A DNA stretch of 64,000 bases. Origin: Sorghum bicolor. Taxonomy: Eukaryota; Streptophyta; Magnoliopsida; Poales; Poaceae. Positions 1 to 10,728 of the stretch are shown one piece after another. The stretch is from the NCBI RefSeq assembly GCF_000003195.3, contig NC_012876.2:42826396-42890395 (forward strand), in the 5' to 3' direction. How positions within the stretch are numbered: position 1 is the first letter of the stretch; each line of letters opens with the position of its first letter. The position numbers were made by a program, and so were the translations under genes. The notes under the pieces were generated by a model that was given only the letters and a program-made list of their open reading frames with translations, searched no databases and had not been told where the DNA came from.

Positions 1-128
1 TATTGTTAATCCTTAAACTCTAAATCATATCTTGTCAAAAGTCACAAAGCAACCATGATAATCTGCTTTATTCTTATCCCTAGTCTCTCCGAATCTCAGG
101 ACGAGATTCCTTTTAAGTGGGGTAGATT
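1..128 (+). mobile_element. Element A: 3' end of internal region with polypurine tract
   Basis: Non-coding tail of a Tekay-like Ty3/gypsy element on the plus strand. The segment CAGGACGAGATTCCTTTTAAG is followed by the purine tract AAGTGGGGTAGAT and then an LTR start TGTCATACCCC at 129. Element T has the same arrangement on the minus strand at 16560-16600 (GAGGACGAGATT, AAGGGGGGTAGAAT, then TGTAACACCC), so A and T are related. The coding part of A lies left of the window. No ORF is visible here. Confidence 0.75.
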
Positions 129-384
129 GTCATACCCCAAAATTTTCAATTTTAGGTTGAGCATATGAAACACTAATGAAATATAAAATAAATTTAATAT
201 TTGCATAAGATTTGCCAAGTTTAGTTGAGTTAGTGCAAATTAGTTATAGAAAAAAAATGAATTTCCAAATTGTTTCGAATTAACTTGATGGCTTTTCCTG
301 ATGTGATGTGATGCTTGCTTGTTGTATGACTTTGTGTTGTGAGTGAGTAAACTTTCAAAATGCATTGAGTAGGTCGTTGGTTTG
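129..384 (+). repeat. Element A 3' LTR, segment 1 of 3
   Basis: Begins TGTCATACCCC directly after the polypurine tract. It is broken at 384 by insertion of element T and resumes after 25889. The last five bases, GTTTG (380-384), are repeated at 25890-25894 as the target-site duplication of T. A diverged inverted copy of this segment is the start of LTR B (54182 leftwards). No gene is present. Confidence 0.85.
380..384. repeat. Target-site duplication of element T (left copy)
   Basis: GTTTG at 380-384 matches GTTTG at 25890-25894, immediately outside the TGTCACACCC and GGGTGTTACA ends of element T. Five bases is the usual duplication length for Ty3/gypsy integrase. Confidence 0.92.
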
Positions 385-2029
385 TGTCACACCCAATTTC
401 AAGGAAGAAATTGAATGCATAAACTTATGTGCGCCCAGAGATCAATCGCACACATAAGTCACAAATTAAATACCATCATCGCAGTGTTTATAACAAACGT
501 AGTTATTACATCAGAAAGTCTAGTACAACAGCGGAAATATAAATAAGATAATCTAAGATAACTATCTCATGGCCCTCACACAGGGAAGGTCGACTGGTGA
601 AGCACAAGCCTAATAGTCCTCTGGGTAGTCCTCATAGCTACCACTATCTGTTACCCATCCAGGATTTTTATCCAAAGAAAAGAAATATACAAGCGTGAGT
701 ACATCTCGTACTCCACAAGCATAGCATGAGGATTTATGAGGCTCAAACAGGCTAATCTAGGTTTATAGCGTCAGCATTTTAGTAGGTCAGCATTTTATCA
801 TTAATTATCATTAGGTTATGCTTAAGCTCCCAAGTATCCTATATGATCAGTTATCAGAACCATAGTAAGTCATTAAGTCACATTAAAGCATAATTAGACA
901 TCATCATGTACCATAAAGCCATCAGTAACCAGTTATTCTGTGAGTTTTCCAGGCCGCTCGTGACCGTGAGCACGGCTGTTATAACAGTTATACACTCTGC
1001 AGAGGTTGTGCACTTTCACTGTGAGTCATGTTGCCCATATGCCCGGGGTCCGTCGACCCCCAAACACTACCAAGGTGAGCGGGTAGGGTACACTATGAAG
1101 CCTTCCATAGGCCTATTCTAACCAGTTAGGGCCGCGAGGTTTCCTCGGCAGGCAGATGTAGAAAACCCCCCTTTTCTATGGCACATTTCCATCACGGCTA
1201 TACTCATAGAAACAGGGGCAGCACTACACCCAAAGTGGCAAGCCCCTCTTGCGCCCTTTCGGGTAACCTCTAACGAGTTAGAAGAGATCCTATTACTGAG
1301 CTAAAGTCAGAGCCATGTGACTCTCCCGGTTGCACTATAAATCCAAGCTTTTGCCGATAGATAAGTCCTTACGGAGGGTCTAGGACAACATGACCAACAA
1401 TCATTTGTACTATAGCCCTATGTTCTATTTATCATAATCATGTTTAAACAATTAACCATGGTTCCATCACTGATTTCATATCATATATAATTAGAGATAG
1501 AGCACTGGCACTTCTACCCATATGCAATAAAAACCCTCGGGATCAAGGTAATTGTCATCAACAGCTAGGATGTCCTTATAGTTTGCAATATTATACACAT
1601 ACAGGGTGAAATGCTTAAAAATGAGTAGGACAACAAGGTAGGCCCATGCTATACTTGCCTTGGTTCACGTACTCCTGCTGGTCTTGCTGGTCCCCAAAGA
1701 GCTCCAGACTCCCGAAATACTCCTCACCGTCTAGGCTCGATCAACACATCACAATCATCACGCATACCAAGACAAACATGCAAGAGAATAATTCCTAAAG
1801 TTAGAACAGTACACCAACAGTAAATAAATTAAATAAAAGTTTTCCAAAATCATCTACGTGCTGCTACGATCACGTCAACGCAGAATTCATGAAAAACGGA
1901 CTTACGACGCGAAAGTTACGCTTTTAACGGGATTTCAACAGCAATCTACGGACTTGTAATTAACTAAGAAATCTAACAGTGGTAAACCTAAACAATAGTG
2001 GTACCAACGTGAAGCTTACGAAATTACGA
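385..2029 (-). repeat. Element T 3' LTR, part 1
   Basis: Starts TGTCACACCCAATTTC and aligns collinearly with 22871-24520 of the other LTR. At 2029 the alignment stops. About 561 bp of LTR (equivalent to 24521-25081) is missing here, and Tat1 follows. Short ORFs inside, such as the one at 906-1121, have no coding signature. Confidence 0.9.
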
Positions 2030-2044
2030 TAGTGGTACCAACGT
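2029..2044. repeat. 16-bp templated filler at deletion junction
   Basis: ATAGTGGTACCAACGT at 2029-2044 is an exact copy of 1995-2010 and sits between broken LTR sequence of T (ends 2029) and truncated LTR sequence of Tat1 (resumes at 2043-2045, sharing GT). The other T LTR lacks this second copy. This is an end-joining scar and explains why Tat1 has no left target-site duplication. Confidence 0.8.
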
Positions 2045-2381
2045 GGAGATCAAGCAGGATTCTAGTCGGTTAGAATAGGAATTGATATCGAACTATCTAT
2101 AGAAATTGTAACCGACTAGGATTAATTTCCAGATCTATAACCCTGCCCTCCAGACTATATAAGGAGGGGCAAGAGACCCCCTAGGACACATTATCTCTCA
2201 ACACAATCCAATACAATCATACGCAGGACGTAGGTATTACGCCCACACGGCGGCCGAACCTGGATAAAAAGCTTGTCCGTGTCTTGCGTCACCATCGAGT
2301 TCGTAGCTTGCGCACCGTCTACCGATAAACTACTACCGTGGGTATACCCCAAGGTAGACTGTCGACCAGCTTTCGTCGACA
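2043..2381 (+). repeat. Tat1 5' LTR (truncated)
   Basis: Aligns with 15303-15643 of the 3' LTR and ends GTCGACA. The first 119 bp are deleted. A TATATAA box lies at 2156-2162, about 225 bp before the LTR end, the expected place for the U3/R promoter. The matching box in the 3' LTR is at 15416-15422. Confidence 0.88.
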
Positions 2382-2382
2382 G

Positions 2383-2400
2383 TGGCACGCCAGGTAGGGG
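2383..2400 (+). other. Tat1 primer-binding site
   Basis: TGGCACGCCAGGTAGGGG starts one base after the LTR. It differs from the Tat2 site (TGGCGCGCCAGGTAGGGG) at one position. From memory the Tat2 form is complementary to the 3' end of plant tRNA-Arg(CCU) plus CCA; a tRNA database should confirm. Confidence 0.75.
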
Positions 2401-2429
2401 GTGTGCGTACAGCTTTTTCGGCGAACAAG

Positions 2430-5400
2430 ATGGTCATCGTTCCAGCTTCTGCGGCCGTGCCTGAAGGCCTCATGTTCACTGTCGGCCAGATTACGTGGAC
2501 GACTCACGGCGGCGGTCTCACGACCACGGCTTCGGAAGAAACCCAAATCCGATCTGGGACGACGGCGGCGTCGGCTCCGACCACACTGACGCCGAGCACT
2601 CGACCACCGCTCCCTCGTTACAAGTGAAAGAAGGTCGACAGGTCGGACCTCCTCCGAGTCCTTGACCGCGCCGATCTCAAGCTTCTCGAAGCTTCCTAGC
2701 TAGTAGATGGGATCTCGCGCCAGTCTGATCAAGTCGCGCCGACGGATTTTTTCAACTCCTGCCGGCCAACTCGTGTCATCACACACGAACGGCTGGGTAC
2801 GTCTCTGATGATAACTTCCACCCCCTCAGGACGGTCCGTCAAACTCAAAGCTGATCCAGATCAAGTTTTCCCTTACGGGCTAAACAACTCAGCCGTTCAC
2901 TATTCACGGCACGTCCAATCCCTTTTCAACGGGACAGGTTGGTTGCCAAAACAGAGCGGTCGACCGGTTCGTCACTACGTTAACATGGTGACGATGCGAG
3001 AACTACGGGACGGCCAGGCTTCCAGCACAAACTCCAGCACTGGATCCGTTCACACCGAAGTTATAAACTCCGAGGACGAAGACTACGACCTAGACCTACC
3101 ACCGTACCCTCCGGGTTTCTCTCGCTTCCCGGTCTTCCCACCCCGGCGAGGAGACCTCGTCCTCAATGTCAGCGGCGATGAGCCGATCGTCGATGGAGAG
3201 ACCGACGAACAGAGGCAGCTCCGCGAGCAGCGCAATGCCGACTGCGCCCGATGACGCGCGGACGAGGAACGACAACTCCCGCCGCACAACCTTAGCGACG
3301 CTTTCGACATGGTCGGGGATCAACAAGTCTACAAAACGCCTAGCGCTAACGTGGCCGTTGCTATGGCAAACTTAGACCGACTCCCTGGCACTCCCGAGTG
3401 CCAGGGTGTCCGGTCCAGCGTATGTGCGCATCTGATCGCCGCGATGGGACAGACAGCCACCCTGCTCAAAAGAGTCCAAGCTGTCTCCTATGCGGATGTC
3501 TCCTCCGACCACACTCATCGAAGCCAGACCTCACCACAACCCAGCGAGCACCACCGCAGCCGTTCCCCCAATAATCGTCGGAGGGGTTCATGACGCGACA
3601 ATGGTGGTCGGGACACTGGTGGCTACCGCGAGTATAATCGTGGTGAACCAGGACAGGGATCTACGACACAACATCCCTCCCAGGGATGCCCGGGACCGCA
3701 TTAACAGGCGCGCCACGGAAAGAGCAGTGCACGAAAACCTGCGTCGCATTGAGTACGACGCCACGCACGGTCCTCCCGGCCTAAGACAATTTTCCTCACA
3801 CCTCTGCCAAGTCATGTGGCCCTGAAACTTCAAGCTCGAGAAACTCAAAAAATACGACGGCAAGGAGAACCTAGAAAACTGGATCACCCTCTACGAGATC
3901 GCAGTTCGTTCAGCAGCAGGAGATGAGCACGTCATGGCCAACTACTTCCCGGTCGTCCTCGACCAGGCCGGTCATCAATGGCTCCTGGGCCTGCCCGAGG
4001 ACTCTTTCGACTCTTGGGAAGAACTCCGCCAAGCGTTTATCGACAACTTCATCGCTACCTGCGAGCAGCCCGGGAACAAGTACGACCTCGAGAGGATAAG
4101 GGACAGGAAAAACGAGCCTCTGCGCGACTACATCCGACGATTCTCGGATATGCGCCTCAAAATCCTGAAAATTTCCCACGACGAGGCCATATCTGCTTTC
4201 ATTAAGGGGCTACGCTTCCACGAAGCACTGAGGAACAAGCTACTGCGCAAAAGGCCAACGACGATGGCCGAACTCCTTGCCACGGCCAAAAATTATGCCG
4301 ACGCCGACGATGCAGAAAAGCTCATCTGGGACGACGCAAGAGGTCCCGACCAGCTTCCTCGGTGAGACGATAGTCGTGGTCGTTTTGACAACAGGAACCA
4401 TCATCGCCCCGACAACCGCGACCATAGAGAAGGTTGGGATAGGCAGCGTGACAATCGTGATGACTTCAGAGGCAAGCGCCCCGTGACCACGAACACGAGG
4501 TGAATACGGTCAAGCGTCCCAACGGGCGGCGAGACTACCAGGAAGACTACATCAAGACATTGAAGGGACCATGTCAACTGCATCCAAAATCCAACCACAT
4601 GATGGAGGAATGTCGCGTCCTAAAAAGCATCTACACGCGGCGGGCTGCTCAAGACGACCCCGCCAAGAAAAACGGGAAACAGGACGGGCGCGATTACGAA
4701 GACGGGGACGAGGACCAGGATAGGGACCCACGACACCAGTATAACAGTCCCACCGACGTGGTCCACTCCATCTTCGGGGGCAAGGTCTCCATCGAGTCTA
4801 AGCGAGAAAGAAAGCTCTTAAAGAGAGCCTGCCTCAACATAGATAGCACGGATGACCTGATCGCCGATACGAAATTTCCTCCCTGGTCGCACAGGGAAAT
4901 CTCCTTCAGCAGGAAGGATCAGTGGGCCGCCATCCCGGAGCCAGGACGTTTCCCTCTAATCTTGGATCCTTGCATCAACAGCATCAGATTCGAGCGCGTG
5001 CTCGTCGACGGAGGAAGTTCCATTGACATCCTCTTTCGCAACAGCTTGCCCGCCCTCAAGATATCCCCGGCACAGCTAAAACCCTACGACGCTCAATTCT
5101 GGGGAGTCCTACCAGGTCAAAGTTCAGTACCCTCGGACAGATAACGCTGCCTGTCTAGTTCGGAACATCCGACCACTTTCGAACGGAGTTCGTCAACTTT
5201 GTGGTCGCCGACTTTGATGAAACCTACCATGCTATACTGGACCGACCATCGCTGACAAAGTTCATGGCAGTCCCACATTACTCATACCTGGTCCTCAAAA
5301 TGCCTACAGAGAAGGGCGTCCTAACTGTCAAGGGCATTGTCTACACCGCATACACTTGCGAGGAGGAAAGCTTCAAGATCACCGAAGCAATTGATCTTTC

Positions 5401-5557
5401 AATCCGCATGGCAGAAACAGCAGCCCAAGCTGCACAGCTCCCTCCCGACCAGCTCCGACTACCCGAGCAGGAGACCGCTAGGAAGAATTCAAAGTCCAAG
5501 GAATACAAGGAAGTACAGCTGGTCCACGGCAGCCCCGAGAAGACGGCCCTCATCGGG
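2430..5557 (+). pseudogene. Tat1 gag-protease, decayed
   Basis: Homologous throughout to the intact Tat2 gag-protease frame. The ATG at 2430 opens a frame that stops at 2625 where Tat2 reads a glycine codon. Later blocks are still readable: the Gag core around 3934-4365 (MANYFPVVLDQAGHQWLLGL onwards), the CQLHPKSNH..EC knuckle and the protease motif LVDGGSSIDILF near 5005-5040. Further breaks lie near 2698, 3252, 3591, 3823, 4363, 5142 and 5155. Most are nonsense changes at C or G, as expected from deamination of methylated cytosine. Coding sequence ends abruptly at 5557 where an Athila fragment is inserted. No functional product is expected. Confidence 0.88.
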
Positions 5558-7253
5558 ATCTCTGAGTTTTATTTGAAAAACTGCAAAAACTCCAGAGCTA
5601 TAGCTGATCAAGAATAAGAGACATGGCACTTGGCTAGACTGTTCTATCTTTTAACTACTCAAGACAGAAGTGACGGTTACAAGTCCCATGGTGAAAGGTA
5701 AAGTAGGTAAGTTTTAGTTCTTGACAGTTTACTCTAACTCAGAGATGAGATCTTATTTAAAAGCATGTGTACCGTCAAATTTTTAAAGATATTGCAACAA
5801 CTTCTGATCCATTGCTGAGTCTATCCTTGCTCAGGGATGAGCAAGAGGTAAGCTTGGGGGAGTTTGTTGATGGTCCTTAAGTATCAAATTTAGTTATCAA
5901 ATAAACAAAGAAAAGGATCTAAATGAAATCAACATCCAGACTTAGGGTTTTATCTGACAGAATCCCACGAGTTTTGGTGTTTGTCTATTTCTGCAGGGGG
6001 TTATCAGGAAATACGGAAGAAAGGCCCACACGTCGGGATTACATAGAGATATTAACGTGCCGCGCAATTATCTTACATCTAGAAGACTCCAGAAGCCATG
6101 GGAAGGAAGCGGAGGCCGAACGGGGCCAGAGGCAGGGCGCCCGCCCTCCTGCCCTGGGCACCCGCCCTGACTTGGAGCCAAATCAGGACTCTTTCTCTCG
6201 GGAGATCTCCACCGACCTAAAGGATCAAGAATAACCGTTCAATCAATGTCGGTTTGATCCGACGGCCCAGGTTCACTTGAGGGGACTATATAACTAGACC
6301 CCCTAGCCCCTGGAGGAGGCACCCCTTGATCATTATTCATTATTCATAGACAGAACAAAAGCTAGGGTTTAGAGATGAGAGCTCTCCTCTCTTCTCTAAA
6401 CTAGAGTAGATCTAGATAGTAGGAAGATGAAGAGCGAAGGAGGATTAGAGGAGAGGCCGGCCTGTCGGTTCTTCCTCTAGTTGTACTTCGTCATGATCAA
6501 GCTCTAATCAAGCTTGCTCGTGGGATGACTCTGGTAATCTACTTCTAATTCATTATGCAATTACTAATTATGTATGTTCTGGTAATCTACTTCTAATTCA
6601 TTATGCAATTACTAATTATGTATGTTCTGGTTCACAACTCTTTTGAGTACTTTAATCTATAGGACGCTATAGGTGAGAGTTGTAGTATAGGTGTAAGCGA
6701 GGTGCTTAGATCTAGATTACTTGTGGATATCCCCTGTCTAGCTGGATCGTGTGGTAGGCCGCGTAGGTGACAGTTACGTTGGTCCCCTGTAGTCCACCTC
6801 TTGTTAGCAGGACGGGTAGGGTTTATCGGCCTAAGGATAAGCATCCTTTGTGGTGTACTCTTATCACGTGGTTCGTCCTAGACATAGACATACCGCTTTG
6901 AAGTAGAGAAACCATAGTTATCCTCTCTATTCTGCTACCATCGCCCATATACTAGATTGCTCTACTCTCTATTCCCATATTATCACCCATTGTTATCTTA
7001 CCTTTAATATTGTTCTTATTCAATTCTATCATCTTTCCTATTTACACTTATCTATCTATCTTGGTTAAGTAAGAGCGTAGTTGGTTCTCCCGTTTCCCTG
7101 TGGATACTATAAAACCTTTAACCGGGTAAAAGCTTCAACGGTATCCGTGCGCTTGCGGATTATCTGTGTGCGTATAAATACCACAGTACACTCTAGTGCC
7201 ATGCTGGGGATGACAACCTAGTATTCAAGTGGTGTTAGCAAGTGTTAACAACG
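5558..7253 (+). mobile_element. Athila-like internal-LTR-internal fragment inserted in Tat1
   Basis: Separates two pieces of Tat1 coding sequence that are contiguous in Tat2 apart from 28 missing bases. Contents in order: about 307 bp of Athila 3' internal sequence (5558-5864), homologous to 56228-56539; polypurine tract AAGCTTGGGGGAGTT (5850-5864); an LTR beginning TGTTGATGG at 5865; a PBS-like segment near 7196-7212 (GTGCCATGCTGGGGATG); and about 40 bp of 5' internal sequence. There is no target-site duplication. An LTR with internal sequence on both sides cannot come from normal integration; it resembles a linearised 1-LTR circle or a piece of a tandem array joined by end joining. Confidence 0.8.
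5865..7190 (+). repeat. Athila-like LTR within the fragment
   Basis: Starts TGTTGATGG after its PPT. A promoter-like CTATATAAC lies at 6285-6293. The 6526-6626 stretch contains a direct duplication: the segment beginning TCTGGTAATCTACTTC occurs twice, about 48 bp apart. The right end is uncertain because the terminal bases differ from the LTRs at 57807 and 62626; I place it shortly before the PBS-like motif. Confidence 0.65.
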
Positions 7254-10200
7254 CGCTCGTCAGGTTTCTAAGGGACAACGTGAGCGTTTTCGCATGGAAA
7301 CCCGCAGACATGCTCGGCGTCCCACGAAACCTGATCGAGCACTCCTTAAACGTCTCGAAGACCGCAAGACCCATCAAGCAAAAGCTGCGACGGTTTGCTC
7401 ATGACAAAAAGGAGGCTATTAGGACAGAAATAACACGGCTTCTAGCAGCCGGATTTATAAAAGAAGTGTATCATCCCGATTGGCTAGCCAATCCGGTTCT
7501 TGTCCGCAAAAACAATAATGAATGGAGAATGTGCGCTGATTACACTGATCTCAATAAACACTGTCCTAAAGATCCTTTTGGTCTCCCTCGCATCGACGAG
7601 GTGGTCGACTCAACGGCCAGATGCGAACTCCTCTCTTTTCTAGACTGCTACTTTGGTTATCACCAGATCAAGCTAAAGGAAGATGATAAGATCAAAACGT
7701 CTTTCATTACTCCTTTCGGCGCATATTGCTACACGACCATGTCCTTTGGACTCAAAAACGCCGGAGCCACCTATCAACGGGCCATCCAGCAATGCCTCCA
7801 CGACGAGATTCGTGATGACCTCGTCGAGGCTTATGTACACGACGTCGTCGTCAAAACAAGGGATGCAAGCACTCTAATTGACAACTTAGACCGAACCTTT
7901 AAGGCACTAAACAAATACAAGTGGAAGCTTAACCCCAAAAAGTGCATCTTTGGGGTCCCTTCTGGTCTACTACTCGGCAACGTCGTCAGCCGCGACATGG
8001 CATACGACCGAATCCTTCAAAAGTAAAAGCAGTGCTCGACATGCGACCACCTAAGAATGTCAAGGATATTCAGAAGCTCACCGGATGTATGGCCGCTCTT
8101 AGCCGCTTCATCTCATGACTAGGAGAAAAAGGCCTCCCTTTCTTCAAACTCTTGAAGGCGTCGGAAAAATTCTCCTGGACAGAGGAAGCTGACGCTGCGT
8201 TCACCCAACTCAAGACTTTCCTCACCTCACCGCCTGTTCTCACAGCACCTCAGCCCAATGAGGACCTACTCCTTTACATTGCAGCAACCGTCAGGGTTGT
8301 CTCCACGGCAATAGTGGTCGAGCGAGACGAGCCAGGCCACGTCTACAAGGTCCAGAGACCCGTTTATTTCATAAGCGAAGTCTTAAACGAGTCCAAGGCC
8401 AGATACCCACAGATACAGAAGCTCATATACGCCGTCCTCATAACGTCGAGGAAGCTTAAGCACTACTTCGACGGCCATCGGGTCTTGGTAACCACCAGCT
8501 TCCCTCTGGGGGACATTCTGCGCAACAAAGATGCCAACGGCAGAATTGTAAAATGGGCAATGGAATTATGCCCATTCTCCCTGGATTTCCAGAGCCACAC
8601 CACCGTCAAGTCTCAGGCCCTGGTCGATTTCATCACAGAGTGGACGGACCTCAACGAGCCTCCCGTTTCCGACATCTCCGACCACTGGTCAATGTTCTTC
8701 GATGGGTCCTTAAACATCAACGACGCCGGCGCTGGGATACTTTTCGTGTCGCCTAACAAGGACAAACTACGTTACGTCCTTAGAATCCTCTTTCCGGCGT
8801 CAAACAACGTCGCTGAGTATGAAGCATGCCTACACGGCATACGACTAGCCGTCGAACTGGGAGTCAAACGCCTCTACATCCACGGCGACTCCGCTTTAGT
8901 TATCAACCAGCTCAACAAGGAATGGGACGCAACCCACGAGAAGATGGACCTCTACTGCAAAGAAATCTGCAAATGAGAATCCAACTTCTATGGCATAGAG
9001 TACATCCACGTGGTCCGGGATAAGAACCAGGCAGCGGATGCTCTATCAAAGTTAGGGTCATCTCGGGCCCAGATCCCGCGAGGTGTTTTCGTTCAGGACA
9101 TCCAAGCGCCAAGTGTGGGCACAGACCTGGTCAAAAAGCAACCTAATGAGGCAATGCTCATAGACGACGCTACTCCGACAACCACAGGCCGTGACTGGCG
9201 CACCCCTTTCATCAGGTATATATCGGACGGGTTGGGCTTTCAGGATAAAACGAAGAACGAGCGCCTCATTCGACGATCCAAGAATTACATACTGGTGGAT
9301 GGCAAACTTATGCGAAAGAACGCAAGTTCTAAAGTGCTGCTCAAATGCATATCCCAAGATGACGGCATCAAGCTCTTGGATGACATACACGCTGGATCCT
9401 GTGGCAACCATGCGGCCTCAAGAACACTGGTCGGGAAGGCCTTCCGAGCAGGTTTTTACTAGCCAACCGCGGTCGCCGACGCCGAGAAACTGGTCCGACA
9501 TTGTGAAGGATGCCAGTTCTTCGCCAAGAGGACCCACGTACCTGCTCACGAGATTCAAACTATCCCCTCGTCCTGGCCTTTCGCCTGCTGGGGCCTCGAT
9601 ATGATCGGACCATTTAAGCCGGCTCCCGGCAACTTCAAGTTCGTCTTCGTGCTAATCGACAAATTCTCGAAGTGGATCGAATACATGCCACTAGTGAAAG
9701 CAACCTTCGAGAAGGCTGTGGAGTTCCTTAGTCAAGTCATACACAGATTCGGGATCCCCAATAGTATAATCACTGACTTGGGCACTTAGTTCACTGGCAC
9801 TACGTTCTGGGACTTCTGTGATGACAGGGGCATAGTCATAAAGTACGTGTCCGTAGCTCATCCACGAGCAAACGGCCAAGTCGAGCACGCGAACGGAATG
9901 ATCATTGATGCCCTAAAGAAAAGGTTGTACACCGAGAACGACAGAGCACCTGGACGATGGATGAAAGAGTTACCGGCTGTGGTCCGGGTCTCCGGACATA
10001 GGCTAGTCGCAATACAGGCGTGTCACCCTACTTCATGGTCTATGGCTCCGAGGCAGTGCTCCCATCTGATGTAACCTTCGGATCTCCAAGAGTCGAACAC
10101 TTCGACCAGTCAACAGCCGACATCGCCAGGGAGCTTGAAATCAACTGCATGGAGGAAAGGCGTCTAACCTCATGTCTCCGAACAGCAAAGTATCTCGAAG

Positions 10201-10433
10201 CCATCAGGCGATACCACAACAGGAACGTCAAAGACCGTTCCTTCGTGGTCGGTGATCTGGTACTCAAGTGGAAAACAAGCCAGGAAGGAACGCACAAGTT
10301 ATCCACACCTTGGGAAGGTCCCTTTGTGGTCGTCGAAGTCACACGCCCTACATCCTACAGACTGGCGTATCCAGATGGAACATGCGTGCCTAATTCTTGG
10401 CACATAGAAAAACTGCGCCGTTTCTATCCATAA
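7254..10433 (+). pseudogene. Tat1 RT-RNaseH-aRNH-integrase, decayed
   Basis: The reverse transcriptase block (about 7270-8020) aligns with Tat2, but the catalytic box reads YVHD instead of YVDD: codon 7838-7840 is CAC, so a metal-binding aspartate is lost. The Ty3 RNase H and the second, archaeal-type RNase H (FDGSLNINDAGAGILF, AEYEACLHG, GDSALVINQL) lie at about 8150-9060. The integrase zinc region and core follow, to 10433. Breaks include a frameshift near 8020, TGA at 8116, TGA near 8974, TAG at 9460, TAG at 9787 (after ITDLGT) and a frameshift near 9990. The last frame ends IEKLRRFYP at 10433. It is non-functional. Confidence 0.9.
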
Positions 10434-10728
10434 GTTCCAGTACCTTTTGCTTGTAAGTTTCTTATAATTAGCAATAATAAAAGTTTTCCTTTTTCGCTAT
10501 ATATTGTTTACACGCAGAGCTTTCGACGAGCACAACAATCTTCCTCTGCGGCAAAGATTCTTAACGACTATCAATCAAACACAGTGATACATCACTCAGA
10601 TAACATTACAGCGCTCAAAATCATGGTCATGACAAAATCAAACTTTATTACAAACTTTACATACAGAGTTTACAATAAACACCCTGCTGGGCAGTTCCTA
10701 GTCTACTTCTACAGACTATCCTACAGGC
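10434..10728. other. Tat1 gap between pol and antisense gene
   Basis: AT-rich 295-bp spacer where the sense pol and the antisense gene converge. It corresponds to 42090-42361 of Tat2. No gene is seen; a polyadenylation role for both strands is inference. Confidence 0.5.

Noticed and set aside
906..1121. Short ORF repeated at 23392-23607
   Set aside because: Both copies are inside the two LTRs of T, so recurrence reflects LTR duplication. There are no motifs and no start context.
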